This document shows, in pieces, positions 1 to 8,915 of a DNA stretch of 64,000 nt; within the stretch, counting starts at the first letter, position 1; every line of letters starts with the position of its first letter. The notes under the pieces are model-generated. The model was not told where the DNA came from. It made no database searches and was given only the letters and a program-made list of their open reading frames with translations. The stretch spans positions 1,488,001 through 1,552,000 of the forward strand of contig NZ_JQMM01000001.1 of the NCBI RefSeq assembly GCF_000744735.1, read 5' to 3'. The translations under genes were made by a program, and so were the position numbers. The stretch is from Porticoccus hydrocarbonoclasticus MCTG13d (GTDB taxonomy: Bacteria; Pseudomonadota; Gammaproteobacteria; Pseudomonadales; Porticoccaceae).

Positions 1-78
1 GTGACCGCATTGCACCGGGCCGATCAGGCAATGTATAAGGCAAAAAATGACACCGAGGATAAAGTCTTTGTTGTTTAA
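1..78 (+). CDS. GGDEF-domain protein, C-terminal end (partial)
   Basis: The first 25 codons read VTALHRADQAMYKAKNDTED and then KVFVV before a TAA. The stretch HRADQAMYKAKN is the conserved C-terminal signature of GGDEF (diguanylate cyclase) domains, which make cyclic di-GMP. Only the last helix is inside the window, so catalytic residues, partner domains and the start cannot be judged. Two other c-di-GMP genes lie further along (an EAL protein at 20.5 kb and a GGDEF protein at 40 kb), and yajQ, whose family includes reported c-di-GMP binders, is next downstream. Confidence 0.75.
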   Translation: MTALHRADQAMYKAKNDTEDKVFVV

Positions 79-98
79 TGCAAATTCACGATGCCGTT

Positions 99-144
99 CA
101 GCATAAACGATAAAAATAAATAGCTGGCCAGTTTTTTTATGCTG
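99..144 (+). terminator. Possible intrinsic terminator after the GGDEF gene
   Basis: CAGCATAAA (99-107) is the exact reverse complement of TTTATGCTG (136-144). Between them an A-rich stretch can pair with a seven-T run (132-138) around the small palindrome CTGGCCAG. The T-run lies inside the hairpin rather than after it, so this is not a textbook terminator. Confidence 0.3.
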
Positions 145-562
145 CGACAAAGTAACGAATAAACACTTCGGGCTTAATTTTCTCTGTCATCAGGCGTGTC
201 CCTTGGCCGTGTGTCACTTCTGGCGTTGGTGGCACTTTGGTCAGAGCGCCACCCTGGTTGGCACAACCGACCACAATACTTTGGCCTATCTGCCCATTTA
301 TCTCGGACACATGCTGATATTTGTTCTCGGCATGCCCACCTGCGAAAATTGGTCAAGGCCGGGGGCAGGCAGAAGACGACTTCTCTGGTGGATTTTATCG
401 GTGCCTGCTACGGTAAACGGTAGCTTTTGATTGCATTGATGACGTCACTATTGGGTTATCGACCGAACGTATATGTTGCCATACAGGAAAGCCATGCGAC
501 TTTTCTCCAGCGGTGAGTGCCGCTAGACTGGCTACTCAAAATATCAGCCAACAGGATTTATT
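145..562. other. Intergenic stretch without a recognised gene
   Basis: About 420 bases precede yajQ. Overlapping open frames of 60-75 codons exist on both strands (for example 203-430 on +), but none has a recognisable family motif, a Shine-Dalgarno sequence or the codon pattern of the neighbours. The 203-430 frame would encode a Trp/Leu-rich, membrane-like peptide and might be a decayed gene remnant. An 8-bp palindrome TGACGTCA occurs near 440. The yajQ promoter must lie here, but I cannot place it with confidence. Confidence 0.4.
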
Positions 563-1048
563 ATGCCCTCCTTCGATATTGTCTCAGAAGTGGATCAGGT
601 AGATATTCGCCACGCTACTGAAAATACGCAACGTGAGTTGGCCACTCGCTTTGATTTTCGTGGGGTTGAGGCCAGTGTCACGATAAAGGATGAGGTGGTG
701 ACACTGACCGCCGAATCAGATTTCCAGTGTCGACAGCTGCTGGACATGCTGAGCAAAAATCTGGTCAAACGCAATGTAGACCCCTATGTCATCGATGTGG
801 ACGAGGAGGCGGTTCACAGCGGCAAAACGTTCTCGTTGCAGGTGCGATTCAAACAAGGCATAGACCAACCGATGGCGAAGAAGATTATTAAGTTGGTGAA
901 AGAGGCCAAAGTAAAGGCACAGACGGCGATTCAGGGCGACAAATTGCGTGTTACCGGTAAAAAACGCGATGATTTGCAGGAAACCATTGCCTTGGTCAAA
1001 GGGGCTGATCTTGGCCAGCCATTCCAGTTCGAGAATTTCAGAGATTGA
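563..1048 (+). CDS. yajQ: YajQ family nucleotide-binding protein
   Basis: This 161-residue cytosolic protein matches the YajQ/UPF0234 family in length and sequence: it begins [11 protein letters not shown], continues with [13 protein letters not shown], and ends [11 protein letters not shown]. The family folds as two ferredoxin-like domains; members bind nucleotides or RNA, and some relatives are reported c-di-GMP effectors. No signal peptide or membrane segment is present. It appears monocistronic: a good terminator (1427-1451) follows on the same strand and the next gene is on the other strand. The family assignment is firm; the ligand in this organism is not shown by the sequence. Confidence 0.95.
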   Translation: MPSFDIVSEVDQVDIRHATENTQRELATRFDFRGVEASVTIKDEVVTLTAESDFQCRQLLDMLSKNLVKRNVDPYVIDVDEEAVHSGKTFSLQVRFKQGIDQPMAKKIIKLVKEAKVKAQTAIQGDKLRVTGKKRDDLQETIALVKGADLGQPFQFENFRD

Positions 1049-1426
1049 GTCTGGGTGTAAACTGGCCTAGTGGGCTGGAAAGAAGACAAAATGACGATGG
1101 GCAGATGTTATATATGGGCGATGAACGCAGCGAAATGTTCATCGACCGCAACATTCTCGTCATGCCGAATTTCTAAATTGCCAACCTGCCCCAGTTTGGG
1201 TGGTTGTGTCAGTTGGTTTGGCTGTGGCTTTGTAGACACCGGTGGTCTTGCTGCAGATAACAGATAATTAATTTTCACTTCAATCTCGCATAACTTGCTG
1301 CAATGAAACCTGATCAATATCAGTGAAAGAAAGTGCCGAAGTATACCAAGGAGCTGGTAGAAAGCCTGCGTTATCCCAAGGGCGCCGGGCAGGCACAGGA
1401 TCACTAGATATTATTTCCCCCTTTGG
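1049..1426. other. Intergenic stretch with two short coding-looking fragments
   Basis: No standard gene is visible. Two short frames on + look codon-biased: 1105-1176, beginning MLYMGDERSEMF, and 1327-1407, reading KKVPKYTKELVESLRYPKG and ending in TAG just before the terminator at 1427. The second is open only after an in-frame TGA at 1324-1326, although a GTG at 1333 could start it. They may be a degraded small gene, a small protein, or chance. No tRNA-like fold was seen. Confidence 0.3.
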
Positions 1427-1451
1427 GGCCGCTCTATGAGCGGCCTTTTTT
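1427..1451 (+). terminator. Rho-independent terminator
   Basis: An 8-bp perfect stem GGCCGCTC / GAGCGGCC with a TAT loop is followed by TTTTTTAT. It would end + strand transcripts coming from yajQ or the short frames after it. Confidence 0.85.
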
Positions 1452-1463
1452 ATCTTATCGTCG

Positions 1464-1492
1464 AAAAAAACCCACCGGGTTGTCCCGGTGGG
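1464..1492 (-). terminator. Rho-independent terminator for the MscS-like gene
   Basis: A 9-bp perfect stem CCCACCGGG (1471-1479) / CCCGGTGGG (1484-1492) with a 4-base loop is followed on the minus strand by seven T residues (the A-run 1464-1470 on +). It lies about 25 bases beyond the stop of the minus-strand gene at 1516. Confidence 0.88.
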
Positions 1493-1515
1493 TAATTGCA
1501 GAACTGGTCAGACCG

Positions 1516-2964
1516 TTATTTCTTGACGCGATCCAGCAGTGACTGAACTTCTCTGCCAGCGATCTCCTTACTGCCCAAGCCAATCGCAATGGCTGCGCCG
1601 ACAGCAACCGCACCAAGCATCAGGCCAAAGGCAATATTGATGATGTCCTGCGCAAGGCCGATCTGACGCAGCGCCATGGCAATGGTCAGAAACATGATGG
1701 CAAGGCTGGCAAGGTTGCCTGCTGCAGAGGGCATTCCCGCCTCGATAATCAACAGCCGTACTTTTCTGGCAATGAAAATACCGATAGCCAGAATCAGTGC
1801 ACCCAACAGTACCTGAACGGCGAAACTGATCATGACGGTCACAATCTGGCTGAGGGGTTCAAAGCTCAGTAACTCAGTGGCACCCAGAATCGCGAACAGG
1901 ATAATACCCAGCAGCACCAGGCTGCCTGCATACTGACTCGGGGTACGCTCCAGTCCCATCTTGAAGCCGAGCTTTTCAATTAATTGATTGAACCCGGCTG
2001 CTGTCAGTAGATCCGTCACCAGACTGGCAATCAGCTTGCCCACATAGTAAGAGATGGCGAGCACCAGCAAGGCCGCAAGGATGCCAGGCACGGCAGCAAA
2101 AATCATATCAATCATGTTTTGCGCGGGCGTGGAAATAGCTGCGATCTTCAGGGCTTCCAGCGATTGCACAATCACCAGCAGCAAAATGAAAGTGTAAATC
2201 AGTGTGCCAACCAGTGTGGAACATTTCTGCTGAATACCGGACTTCTCGCTTAGTCGGTCGATGCCAGAGGCGGCCAGCAGGCTACTGACAATCTGTCTTA
2301 CCAGCTTGGCTACGAAATAACCAATGGCGAAGATCAGCAGTGCCGAGAGGATATTGGGCAGGTAGCTGAACAGCTTGTCGAACATGCTTTGCAGAGGGGC
2401 GACCAGACTTTCCATCTGCAAGGCGCTCAGCACCATTGGCAGGAAGAGCAGAAATACCAGCCAGTAACCGGCGGTAGCCAGAGATTGACTCACGGTTACC
2501 TTGTCTTCCTCATCGTGCTCAAGCTTGTTGAGGCGCTCGTCCAGTTTGCCCAGTGTGGCGCCTTTCTCAATGGCTTTTTTCACGAGCGCTGCCAGGACCC
2601 AGGCGAGCAGCAGCAGACCGAGTGCTGCAGCAAATTTTGGTAGGTAGGTAAAAATCTCGGTCAGTAACACATTTAATGGCTGTGTCACTGATTGAAGATC
2701 GAGCTTTTCAAAGAAGGAGATAAAGCCAAAGATCATGATGATCCAGAAGGCCGTCGTGGAGATGACCTTTTCCACGGGGAAGTCATCATTTAGCCCGACC
2801 GTGCGGGTGAACCGGTTATCCAGATCGGTTTTCAGCAGTAGCCGATGTGACAAGCTTTTGACAATCCGTGCTGCGATATAAAAGACGAGCAGGTATAAAA
2901 CGGCCACCAGGAAGAGCAAAACAGGGCCTTCGTACTGGTTCCAGAAGCTGGTAATTTCACTCAT
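1516..2964 (-). CDS. MscS-like protein with repeated conserved TM helices
   Basis: This 482-residue integral membrane protein is built from repeats of the conserved TM helix of MscS-type channels (PF05552-like). At least four copies follow the pattern LPxxxxALLIFAIGYFVAKLV, most followed by a soluble linker such as ASGIDRLSEKSGI. The C-terminus (AIAIGLGSKEIAGREVQSLL) resembles the pore-lining TM3 of MscS, but the beta domain that normally follows is missing; the chain stops at DRVKK. The start is placed at the ATG after AGAAGGA (about 8 bases spacing), giving MSEITSFWNQ; an in-frame ATG 63 bases upstream lacks an SD. A role as a mechanosensitive or small-solute channel is inferred from the family. 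The gene stands alone with its own terminator. Confidence 0.8.
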   Translation of the reverse strand: MSEITSFWNQYEGPVLLFLVAVLYLLVFYIAARIVKSLSHRLLLKTDLDNRFTRTVGLNDDFPVEKVISTTAFWIIMIFGFISFFEKLDLQSVTQPLNVLLTEIFTYLPKFAAALGLLLLAWVLAALVKKAIEKGATLGKLDERLNKLEHDEEDKVTVSQSLATAGYWLVFLLFLPMVLSALQMESLVAPLQSMFDKLFSYLPNILSALLIFAIGYFVAKLVRQIVSSLLAASGIDRLSEKSGIQQKCSTLVGTLIYTFILLLVIVQSLEALKIAAISTPAQNMIDMIFAAVPGILAALLVLAISYYVGKLIASLVTDLLTAAGFNQLIEKLGFKMGLERTPSQYAGSLVLLGIILFAILGATELLSFEPLSQIVTVMISFAVQVLLGALILAIGIFIARKVRLLIIEAGMPSAAGNLASLAIMFLTIAMALRQIGLAQDIINIAFGLMLGAVAVGAAIAIGLGSKEIAGREVQSLLDRVKK

Positions 2965-3131
2965 AGCGGGATCCTTCTGTTTTTCTATTGAAAGACAAGC
3001 ATAGGTGTCTTGGCCGTGAATGTCCAAAAACGGGCCTTTGGCGAGGTCAGGGATTTTTTGAATAGGACGGCAGGTATTTTTGAATGGAGCGAGGTCGGGA
3101 CAACTGTATAAATTAAATAATCTGATTGTTT

Positions 3132-3560
3132 CTAATCGATGACTTTGCCGCGCAGGGCCTTCGTCTTACCGCGCTGGGTTTTGTTATCCACTCGCCGGGT
3201 TTTGGAGGCTTTTGTCGCACGGGTGGGTATGCGTGTTTTCTTGACTGCAGTGGCAGATAGAATAACGGCTTTGAGGCGTTCCAGTGCATCCAGCCGGTTT
3301 TTTTCCTGGGTACGGAATTGCTGCGCCTTGATCACAATCACACCCTCTTTATTAATCCGGCGGTCCTTCGTGACCAGCAGCTGTTGCTTGCAGTCATCGG
3401 GCAGGGACGATGCGTTGATGTCAAAGCGCAGGTGTATCGCCGATGAGACCTTGTTGACGTTCTGTCCCCCGGCTCCCTGGGAGCGAATGGCTGTCAGTTC
3501 AATTTCTTCGTCGGGAATAGCAATTTTTTTCGTGATGTCCAGCAACGTCCAATACTCCAA
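3132..3560 (-). CDS. arfB: ArfB, alternative ribosome-rescue factor (peptidyl-tRNA hydrolase)
   Basis: This 142-residue protein has the release-factor GGQ motif in SQGAGGQNVNKVSSAIHLRF near residues 27-46, and a long basic C-terminal tail (TRIPTRATKASKTRRVDNKT) that in ArfB enters the empty mRNA channel of stalled ribosomes. Length and layout match E. coli ArfB/YaeJ (140 residues). It hydrolyses peptidyl-tRNA on non-stop ribosomes without needing a stop codon. The start is not certain: the ATG at 3560 gives an N-terminus slightly longer than usual, and an in-frame TTG a few codons later is possible. It is not part of an obvious operon. Confidence 0.93.
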   Translation of the reverse strand: MEYWTLLDITKKIAIPDEEIELTAIRSQGAGGQNVNKVSSAIHLRFDINASSLPDDCKQQLLVTKDRRINKEGVIVIKAQQFRTQEKNRLDALERLKAVILSATAVKKTRIPTRATKASKTRRVDNKTQRGKTKALRGKVID

Positions 3561-3721
3561 TGTTTGCTTCAGGTTGAATTATAGGGAGGCAAGAGTCGTC
3601 AGCAAGTATGCAGGCGAGATGAGTTATCGGCGATTACAAGTCTCATGACAGCCAATAGATCAACGTTGTCCCGTCTAGCCGTCTCCTTGATAAATGTTTG
3701 GCAGCAAGCCATAGTATTCCC

Positions 3722-4096
3722 ATGTCTGTTACCAAAACACACTGGGTTCTCTGGATCATCACCGCCTTTCTTTTGTCGGTGCTGGTGAATACCGCCCACG
3801 CCAGTTTGAACAGTCGTCATGACATATCTCAAAGGGCGGAGTTATCCCATAGTGCAGCGATGCCCTGCGAGTCCGAATCCGCCCATCCTGCAGGGGTGCA
3901 GCACGCAAATGGAAATAACCACAGCTGTATGTCCGATATATGCCATTGCGTGACCCAGGGTTGCCATTTGACGCCGATAGGCATTAATCCTCAGCTTGCC
4001 TGGGTGTTCCTGCCTCATCATCCCGCTCAGACACCGCTTCGGCAGAACCTGCTGAATGCCGGTCCCCACCGACTTGATCGTCCTCCCCGAAGCTGA
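3722..4096 (+). CDS. CopL-like small secreted metal-binding protein
   Basis: This protein of about 124 residues has an N-terminal hydrophobic segment (VLWIITAFLLSVLVNTAHAS), likely a signal peptide cleaved after AHA. The mature part is rich in His, Cys and Met, including HANGNNHSCMSDICHCVTQ. This pattern and its place directly before copA-copB resemble the short CopL-type or DUF2946-like proteins that precede copper-resistance operons; the match is by composition and context. The ATG at 3722 is preferred because it puts the signal peptide at the N-terminus; an in-frame TTG at 3698 would add eight residues. It probably binds or senses periplasmic copper and is co-transcribed with copA (64-base gap). 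Confidence 0.55.
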   Translation: MSVTKTHWVLWIITAFLLSVLVNTAHASLNSRHDISQRAELSHSAAMPCESESAHPAGVQHANGNNHSCMSDICHCVTQGCHLTPIGINPQLAWVFLPHHPAQTPLRQNLLNAGPHRLDRPPRS

Positions 4097-4159
4097 TTGT
4101 CCGTTGTTATCAACACCTCGCCGAGGTGCTGCAGGATAATTCATCTGAGGATTGAACAA

Positions 4160-5884
4160 ATGTCATTATTTTCAAGGCTGTTGACGGCTTTCTGGATATC
4201 CATGATCGCCATAAATGCCGTCGCCAATATCACTGAGTATCACCTGGATATTGACCGCCAGACAGTCAATATCACAGGCAAGCCGTTACAGCGTATTACT
4301 GTTAACGGCAGTATCCCCGGGCCTGTGCTGGAATTCACTGAAGGTGATACAGCCGTGATTCATGTTACCAATAAAATGAAGGTGCCGAGCTCAGTCCACT
4401 GGCACGGATTGCTGTTGCCACCGGCAATGGATGGTGTGCCGGGCTTCAGCGGTTATCCCGGTATTGCACCGGGGGAAACTTTTACCTATCGATTTGAGCT
4501 TCGGCAAAACGGTACCTACTGGTATCACGCCCACAGTGGCACCCAGGAACAGGACGGCCACTACGGTGCACTGATTGTGCATCCCGAAAATCGCAGTCTG
4601 ATTCAGGCGGATCGGGATTACGTGGTGGTGTTGTCTGATTTCAGTGAAGAAGCCAGTTCGCAAATCATGGCGAATTTGAAAAAAGATCCCCACTATTACA
4701 ACTACTCCCAACGCACCCTCGGTGATTTTCTGGATGATGTGCGCAACCGCGGTCTGGCCGAGGCCTGGCAATGGGCTACCGAGTGGGGTGAGATGCGGAT
4801 GTCGCCTACCGATATCGCGGATGTCAGTGGCTACACCTTTCTCATCAATGGCCGGACACCGGCGCAAAACTGGACCGGTTTATTCAACCCCGGCGAAACT
4901 GTCCGACTGCGTTTTATCAATGCTTCTGCCATGAGCATGTATGACGTTCGTATCCCCGGCCTGACAATGGATGTGGTGCAGGCGGATGGCCAATATGTTG
5001 AGCCTGTCACCGTAGATGAATTCCGCTTTGCTGTGGCAGAGACCTATGACGTGCTTGTCAGACCGACCACCGACACCGCCTTTACTATTGCCGCAGAAGC
5101 CATTGATCGCACCGGTTTTGCCATGGGCACTCTGGCGCCCCGTAGCGGGATGCGAGGCCCCGAACCGGAATCCCGGTCGCGTGCATTGCTGACCATGGGT
5201 GACATGGGTATGGGGCACAGTGAGGTTCAAGGCGCAGACGTTACCGGCAAGACCGCCATGACAGGCCATGCTGGCCACGGTATGGCGCAGCAGGACAATA
5301 CCGTTTCGGCGAGCAGTGGCTGGGCCGATGCCGGTACGCCGCCCGGCCACAAGGCCCTGAGTTACGCCGATCTGCGGTCTTTGCGGCAGCAGACGGATAC
5401 CCGTCCACCAGAGCGGGAAATTGTGGTTAGCTTGGGCGGTTCCATGACGCGCTTTATCTGGACCATCAATGGCCATAAGTTTGGTGACGAGGGCTTTAAA
5501 CCACTGCAATTGCGTTATGGCGAGCGCGTCAAGCTGAGGTTTGAAAACACCTCCATGATGGCGCACCCGATGCACCTGCACGGCATGTTTGTCCAGCTGG
5601 ATAACGGTCAGCCCGCCGAGCGATTGCCCAATAAACATACCGTGAATGTGCCACCGGGAAAATCCTATTCTGTATTGCTGACAGCAGATGAGCCGGGCGA
5701 ATGGGCATTCCATTGTCACCTTCTGTTCCATATGGCGGCTGGCATGATGACCAAACTGGTAGTGGCGGAATACGATGTTGAGGTTGGGGAGAAAGCCACT
5801 GCAATATCCGATCCAGGCCCCGGGTCACCCTCATCCATGGACCACGAAGTTCAACAGCGTGGAGGGGAGCATCATGGGCATTAG
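4160..5884 (+). CDS. copA: Multicopper oxidase, CopA copper-resistance family
   Basis: This 574-residue periplasmic oxidase belongs to the CopA/PcoA type. After a signal peptide (SLFSRLLTAFWISMIAINAV) it has all four cupredoxin copper-ligand motifs: HWHG (residues 80-83), WYHAHSG (121-127), HPMHLHGMF (about 470) and HCHLLFHMAAGMM (about 518). A Met/His-rich insert (MGDMGMGHSEV ... MTGHAGHGM) sits in the middle, as is usual in CopA, where it holds extra Cu(I). It probably oxidises and binds periplasmic copper. The ATG at 4160 has GAGG 9 bases upstream. Its stop overlaps the start of copB by 11 bases. The name here means the oxidase, not the copper ATPase encoded on the opposite strand. Confidence 0.93.
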   Translation: MSLFSRLLTAFWISMIAINAVANITEYHLDIDRQTVNITGKPLQRITVNGSIPGPVLEFTEGDTAVIHVTNKMKVPSSVHWHGLLLPPAMDGVPGFSGYPGIAPGETFTYRFELRQNGTYWYHAHSGTQEQDGHYGALIVHPENRSLIQADRDYVVVLSDFSEEASSQIMANLKKDPHYYNYSQRTLGDFLDDVRNRGLAEAWQWATEWGEMRMSPTDIADVSGYTFLINGRTPAQNWTGLFNPGETVRLRFINASAMSMYDVRIPGLTMDVVQADGQYVEPVTVDEFRFAVAETYDVLVRPTTDTAFTIAAEAIDRTGFAMGTLAPRSGMRGPEPESRSRALLTMGDMGMGHSEVQGADVTGKTAMTGHAGHGMAQQDNTVSASSGWADAGTPPGHKALSYADLRSLRQQTDTRPPEREIVVSLGGSMTRFIWTINGHKFGDEGFKPLQLRYGERVKLRFENTSMMAHPMHLHGMFVQLDNGQPAERLPNKHTVNVPPGKSYSVLLTADEPGEWAFHCHLLFHMAAGMMTKLVVAEYDVEVGEKATAISDPGPGSPSSMDHEVQQRGGEHHGH

Positions 5885-6584
5885 TCAACGGTATTGTTCT
5901 GCGTTGGGGTTTTTTCTGCTGATATCCGTTGGTGCGTGGGCCGAGAATCCTCACCATCCCAGTCCCGTATTCCATGCTTTTTGGTTCGAGGCACAGCACG
6001 GCGGTGGAAGTGAAGGTGGTATTACCGATATTGAGCTGGATGGCTGGATCGGTGGCGATACGCACAAACTTTGGTTGAAAACGGATATCAAACAGCACAA
6101 GGGCGCTCTGCAGGAGAGTGAGTTCTGGGCGATGTACAGCCGAAATGTCAGCGAATTCTGGGATTTTCAGACCGGGATTCGCCTTGATACCCAGCCCGAC
6201 TCCACGGGGTATTACACCCTGGGGGTCAGTGGCCTGGCACCTTACTTTCTGAAAACCCAGGCCCACCTGTTTGTCAGCGACTACGGCCATATCACGGCCC
6301 GGTTGAAACAGAGCACCCATCTGCTGGTAACCCAACGGGTTGGGATTGAACCGTACTACCGGTTGGAAATGGCGGCCCAGCGGGTGGCGCGACAGGCGCT
6401 GGGCCGGGGCCTGACCAATGGACGACTGGGTGTGCGTTTCAATTATGAAATTACCCGGGAACTGTCGCCCTATGTAGACATTCGCTATGACTGGAAATTT
6501 GGCGGCACATCGTCTATCGCCAACAACAACGATGAGCGTCGTGATCATTTTACCCTGTCATTGGGCGTGGCCCTGATGTTCTAG
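5874..6584 (+). CDS. copB: Copper-resistance outer-membrane protein CopB
   Basis: This 236-residue protein starts with a signal peptide (RYCSALGFFLLISVGAWAE) and continues as the CopB/PcoB beta-barrel domain (PF05275-like): ELDGWIGGDTHKLWLKTD, then SEFWDFQTGIRLD and SPYVDIRYDWKFG, ending in the aromatic terminal strand LSLGVALMF typical of outer-membrane barrels. The N-terminal Met/His-rich repeats of some CopB proteins are missing; only a short HHPSP segment remains. The start ATG at 5874 lies inside the end of copA and is preceded by GGAGGGG. It is thought to work with CopA in periplasmic and outer-membrane copper handling. The gene ends 18 bases from the stop of the convergent copper ATPase gene. 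Confidence 0.9.
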   Translation: MGISQRYCSALGFFLLISVGAWAENPHHPSPVFHAFWFEAQHGGGSEGGITDIELDGWIGGDTHKLWLKTDIKQHKGALQESEFWAMYSRNVSEFWDFQTGIRLDTQPDSTGYYTLGVSGLAPYFLKTQAHLFVSDYGHITARLKQSTHLLVTQRVGIEPYYRLEMAAQRVARQALGRGLTNGRLGVRFNYEITRELSPYVDIRYDWKFGGTSSIANNNDERRDHFTLSLGVALMF

Positions 6585-6602
6585 CCTGTGGATCATGCCC
6601 TG

Positions 6603-8915
6603 TCAGCTGAGCTTGACGGCTCTCAGGCGCAGGGCATTGCCAATCACGCTGACCGATGACAGGGACATCGCCGCTGCAGCAATGATCGGTGATAACAGTA
6701 ATCCGGTGAACGGGTAGAGGATGCCCGCGGCAATCGGCACGCCGGCGGCGTTATAGGCAAAGGCAAAAAACAGGTTCTGGCGGATGTTGCGCATGGTGGC
6801 GCGAGACAGTCTGCAGGCATCGACAATACCCATCAGATCACCTCTCAGCAGTGTTACCCCAGCGCTTTCGATGGCGACATCGGTGCCGGTGCCCATCGCG
6901 ATTCCCACATCAGCGCTGGCCAGAGCCGGTGCGTCGTTCACGCCATCACCGACCATGACTACAATGCGCTTCTGGTCCTGCAGACGGCGTACAGCGAGGC
7001 TTTTATCCTCGGGTAGAACCTCGGCCTCTACCTCATCGATATTCAATTGGCGGGCGATGGCCTCCGCTGATGTACGGCTGTCACCCGTCAGCATGACCAC
7101 GCGAAGGCCGTCATGTTGTAAGGCACGAATGGCGGCTGCAGTGGTTTCCTTGATGGGATCTGCTATCGCAAACAAGCCTGCATATTGACCATTGACGGCG
7201 ATGAAAATGACGGTTGCGCCGTCATGGCGAAGTGCCTCGGCACTGTCGGCGCAGGCTGACAGATCGATAGCTTCGCCTTCCATCAAAAGACGATTGCCCA
7301 GGATAACCTGTGTGCCCTCAATACTGCCGGTGACACCCTTGCCATTGAGGGCCTGAAAATCCTCGGGTTCGGACAGGGTCAATTCCAGCTCACCGGCTTT
7401 TGCCAGCATGGCCTCTGCCAGGGGGTGTTCGCTTGATCGCTCCAGGCTGGCACCAAGTCGCAGTAAGGTATCTTGATCAAAGCCCGAAGCAGGATGGATG
7501 CCGGTTACCTGAGGTCTGCCTTCCGTCAGCGTGCCGGTTTTGTCGATCACCACGGTATCCACTTTTTCCAGTCGCTCCAGTGCTTCGGCATTGCGAATCA
7601 GGACGCCCGCCTGTGCTCCGCGCCCGACGCCCACCATGATTGACATCGGTGTGGCCAGCCCCAATGCGCAGGGGCAGGCAATAATCAGTACGCTGACGGC
7701 TGCAATCAGGGCAAATGCCATCGGTGGGGTGGGGCCCCAGATCGACCAGACAATGAATGCGATGATGGCAATGAGTATCACGACCGGCACAAAAATTCCG
7801 GCGACCTTGTCCGCCAGACCCTGAATGGGCGCGCGCGTTCGCTGGGCGCTGGCTACCATCTGGACGATCTGCGACAGCATGGTGTCCCGGCCAACTTTAT
7901 CGGCACGCATGATGAACGAACCCTGGCCATTGATACTGCCGCCGATAACCGTGTCGCCCGACTGTTTTTTGACGGCCAGTGGTTCGCCGGTCACCATCGA
8001 TTCGTCGATATTGGAGCGGCCCTCAAGCACCTCACCATCCAGCGGCACTTTGTCGCCGGGGCGAACCCTGAGACGGTCGCCCACCTTGACCTGGTCGAGC
8101 GGGATAGTCGCTTCATCGCCCTGGCTATCCAGCCGCCGTGCCGTGGTCGGCGCCAGATTTAAGAGTGCCCGAATGGCCCCGGAGGTTTTTTCCCGGGCGC
8201 GCAATTCGAGTACCTGGCCCAGCAACACCAGCACGATAATCACCGCGGCGGCTTCAAAATAGACGGCGACCGAACCGTCCTGTTGGCGGAATGCCGGAGG
8301 AAAAAGATCCGGTGCCAGTGTGGCAAACAGGCTGTATAGCCAGGCGGCCCCGGTGCCGATGGCAATCAGGGTAAACATGTTCAGGTTGCGACGTAAAATG
8401 GAATTCCAGCCACGCTGGAAGAATGGCCATCCCGCCCACAGCACCACAGGAGTAGCGAGTAGCAATTGCACCCAGTTGGAAACCTGCGGTGATATCAGAC
8501 TGTCGGTGTGAAGGAAGTGGCTGCTCATTTCGAGGATAAAGACCGGTAGCGCCAACATCAGCCCAAGCCAGAAGCGCCGGTTCATATCGAGTAGTTCTGC
8601 CGAGGGTTCGCTGTCGGCAGTGATTTCTTCCGGCTCTAGCGCCATCCCGCAGATCGGGCAATCGCCGGGTCCCTGCTGTTGAATCTCAGGGTGCATTGGG
8701 CAGGTAAAGAGTGCCCCCGGCAGGGTCTTTTGTTCTGCGGGCAGGCCGTCCAGATAGTGTGCGGGGTCGTTTTCAAACTTTTCCCGGCAGTGTGCGCCGC
8801 AGAAATACCAGGTTTCGCCGGCATGCTGGGAAAAATGCCTGGTCTCCCGTGGATTGACGGTCATGCCGCAGACGGGATCCTTAGCTTCAGTGCTTTCGGT
8901 TATATCAGAGATCAC
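6603..8915 (-). CDS. Cu+-exporting P1B-type ATPase with YHS and heavy-metal N-terminal domains
   Basis: This 770-residue inner-membrane ATPase exports Cu(I). In place of the usual CxxC ferredoxin-like HMA domain it carries a YHS domain ([10 protein letters not shown] ... [13 protein letters not shown], residues 13-47) and a CPMHPE...CPICGM metal-binding segment (72-91). Core motifs are complete: TGE (309-311), CPC transport motif (414-416), phosphorylated DKTGT (458-462) and [10 protein letters not shown] near residue 650. The GTG start at 8915 follows AGGGAGA and overlaps the stop of the upstream gene by 11 bases, so the two are translationally coupled. Such YHS-type ATPases are common in aquatic proteobacteria and may serve copper export or cuproprotein loading; which applies here cannot be told. 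Confidence 0.93.
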   Translation of the reverse strand: MISDITESTEAKDPVCGMTVNPRETRHFSQHAGETWYFCGAHCREKFENDPAHYLDGLPAEQKTLPGALFTCPMHPEIQQQGPGDCPICGMALEPEEITADSEPSAELLDMNRRFWLGLMLALPVFILEMSSHFLHTDSLISPQVSNWVQLLLATPVVLWAGWPFFQRGWNSILRRNLNMFTLIAIGTGAAWLYSLFATLAPDLFPPAFRQQDGSVAVYFEAAAVIIVLVLLGQVLELRAREKTSGAIRALLNLAPTTARRLDSQGDEATIPLDQVKVGDRLRVRPGDKVPLDGEVLEGRSNIDESMVTGEPLAVKKQSGDTVIGGSINGQGSFIMRADKVGRDTMLSQIVQMVASAQRTRAPIQGLADKVAGIFVPVVILIAIIAFIVWSIWGPTPPMAFALIAAVSVLIIACPCALGLATPMSIMVGVGRGAQAGVLIRNAEALERLEKVDTVVIDKTGTLTEGRPQVTGIHPASGFDQDTLLRLGASLERSSEHPLAEAMLAKAGELELTLSEPEDFQALNGKGVTGSIEGTQVILGNRLLMEGEAIDLSACADSAEALRHDGATVIFIAVNGQYAGLFAIADPIKETTAAAIRALQHDGLRVVMLTGDSRTSAEAIARQLNIDEVEAEVLPEDKSLAVRRLQDQKRIVVMVGDGVNDAPALASADVGIAMGTGTDVAIESAGVTLLRGDLMGIVDACRLSRATMRNIRQNLFFAFAYNAAGVPIAAGILYPFTGLLLSPIIAAAAMSLSSVSVIGNALRLRAVKLS

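Noticed and set aside
196-430. Overlapping short frames upstream of yajQ
   Set aside because: No SD and no family; two frames overlap with equal length, which suggests chance.
437-450. Palindrome TGACGTCA near yajQ as a regulator site
   Set aside because: An isolated 8-mer palindrome is expected by chance in 64 kb and is not placed at a clear promoter.
1324-1326. In-frame TGA read as a possible selenocysteine codon (frame from ATG 1303)
   Set aside because: No SECIS-like hairpin directly after it and no selenoprotein family similarity.
3625-3660. CopR/CusR-type box upstream of the copper genes (GATTACA ... ATGACAG)
   Set aside because: Only one half resembles a cop box; the second half does not match.
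5529-6548. 339-codon minus-strand open frame across copA and copB
   Set aside because: Antisense to two well-supported copper genes; no domain or start signal.
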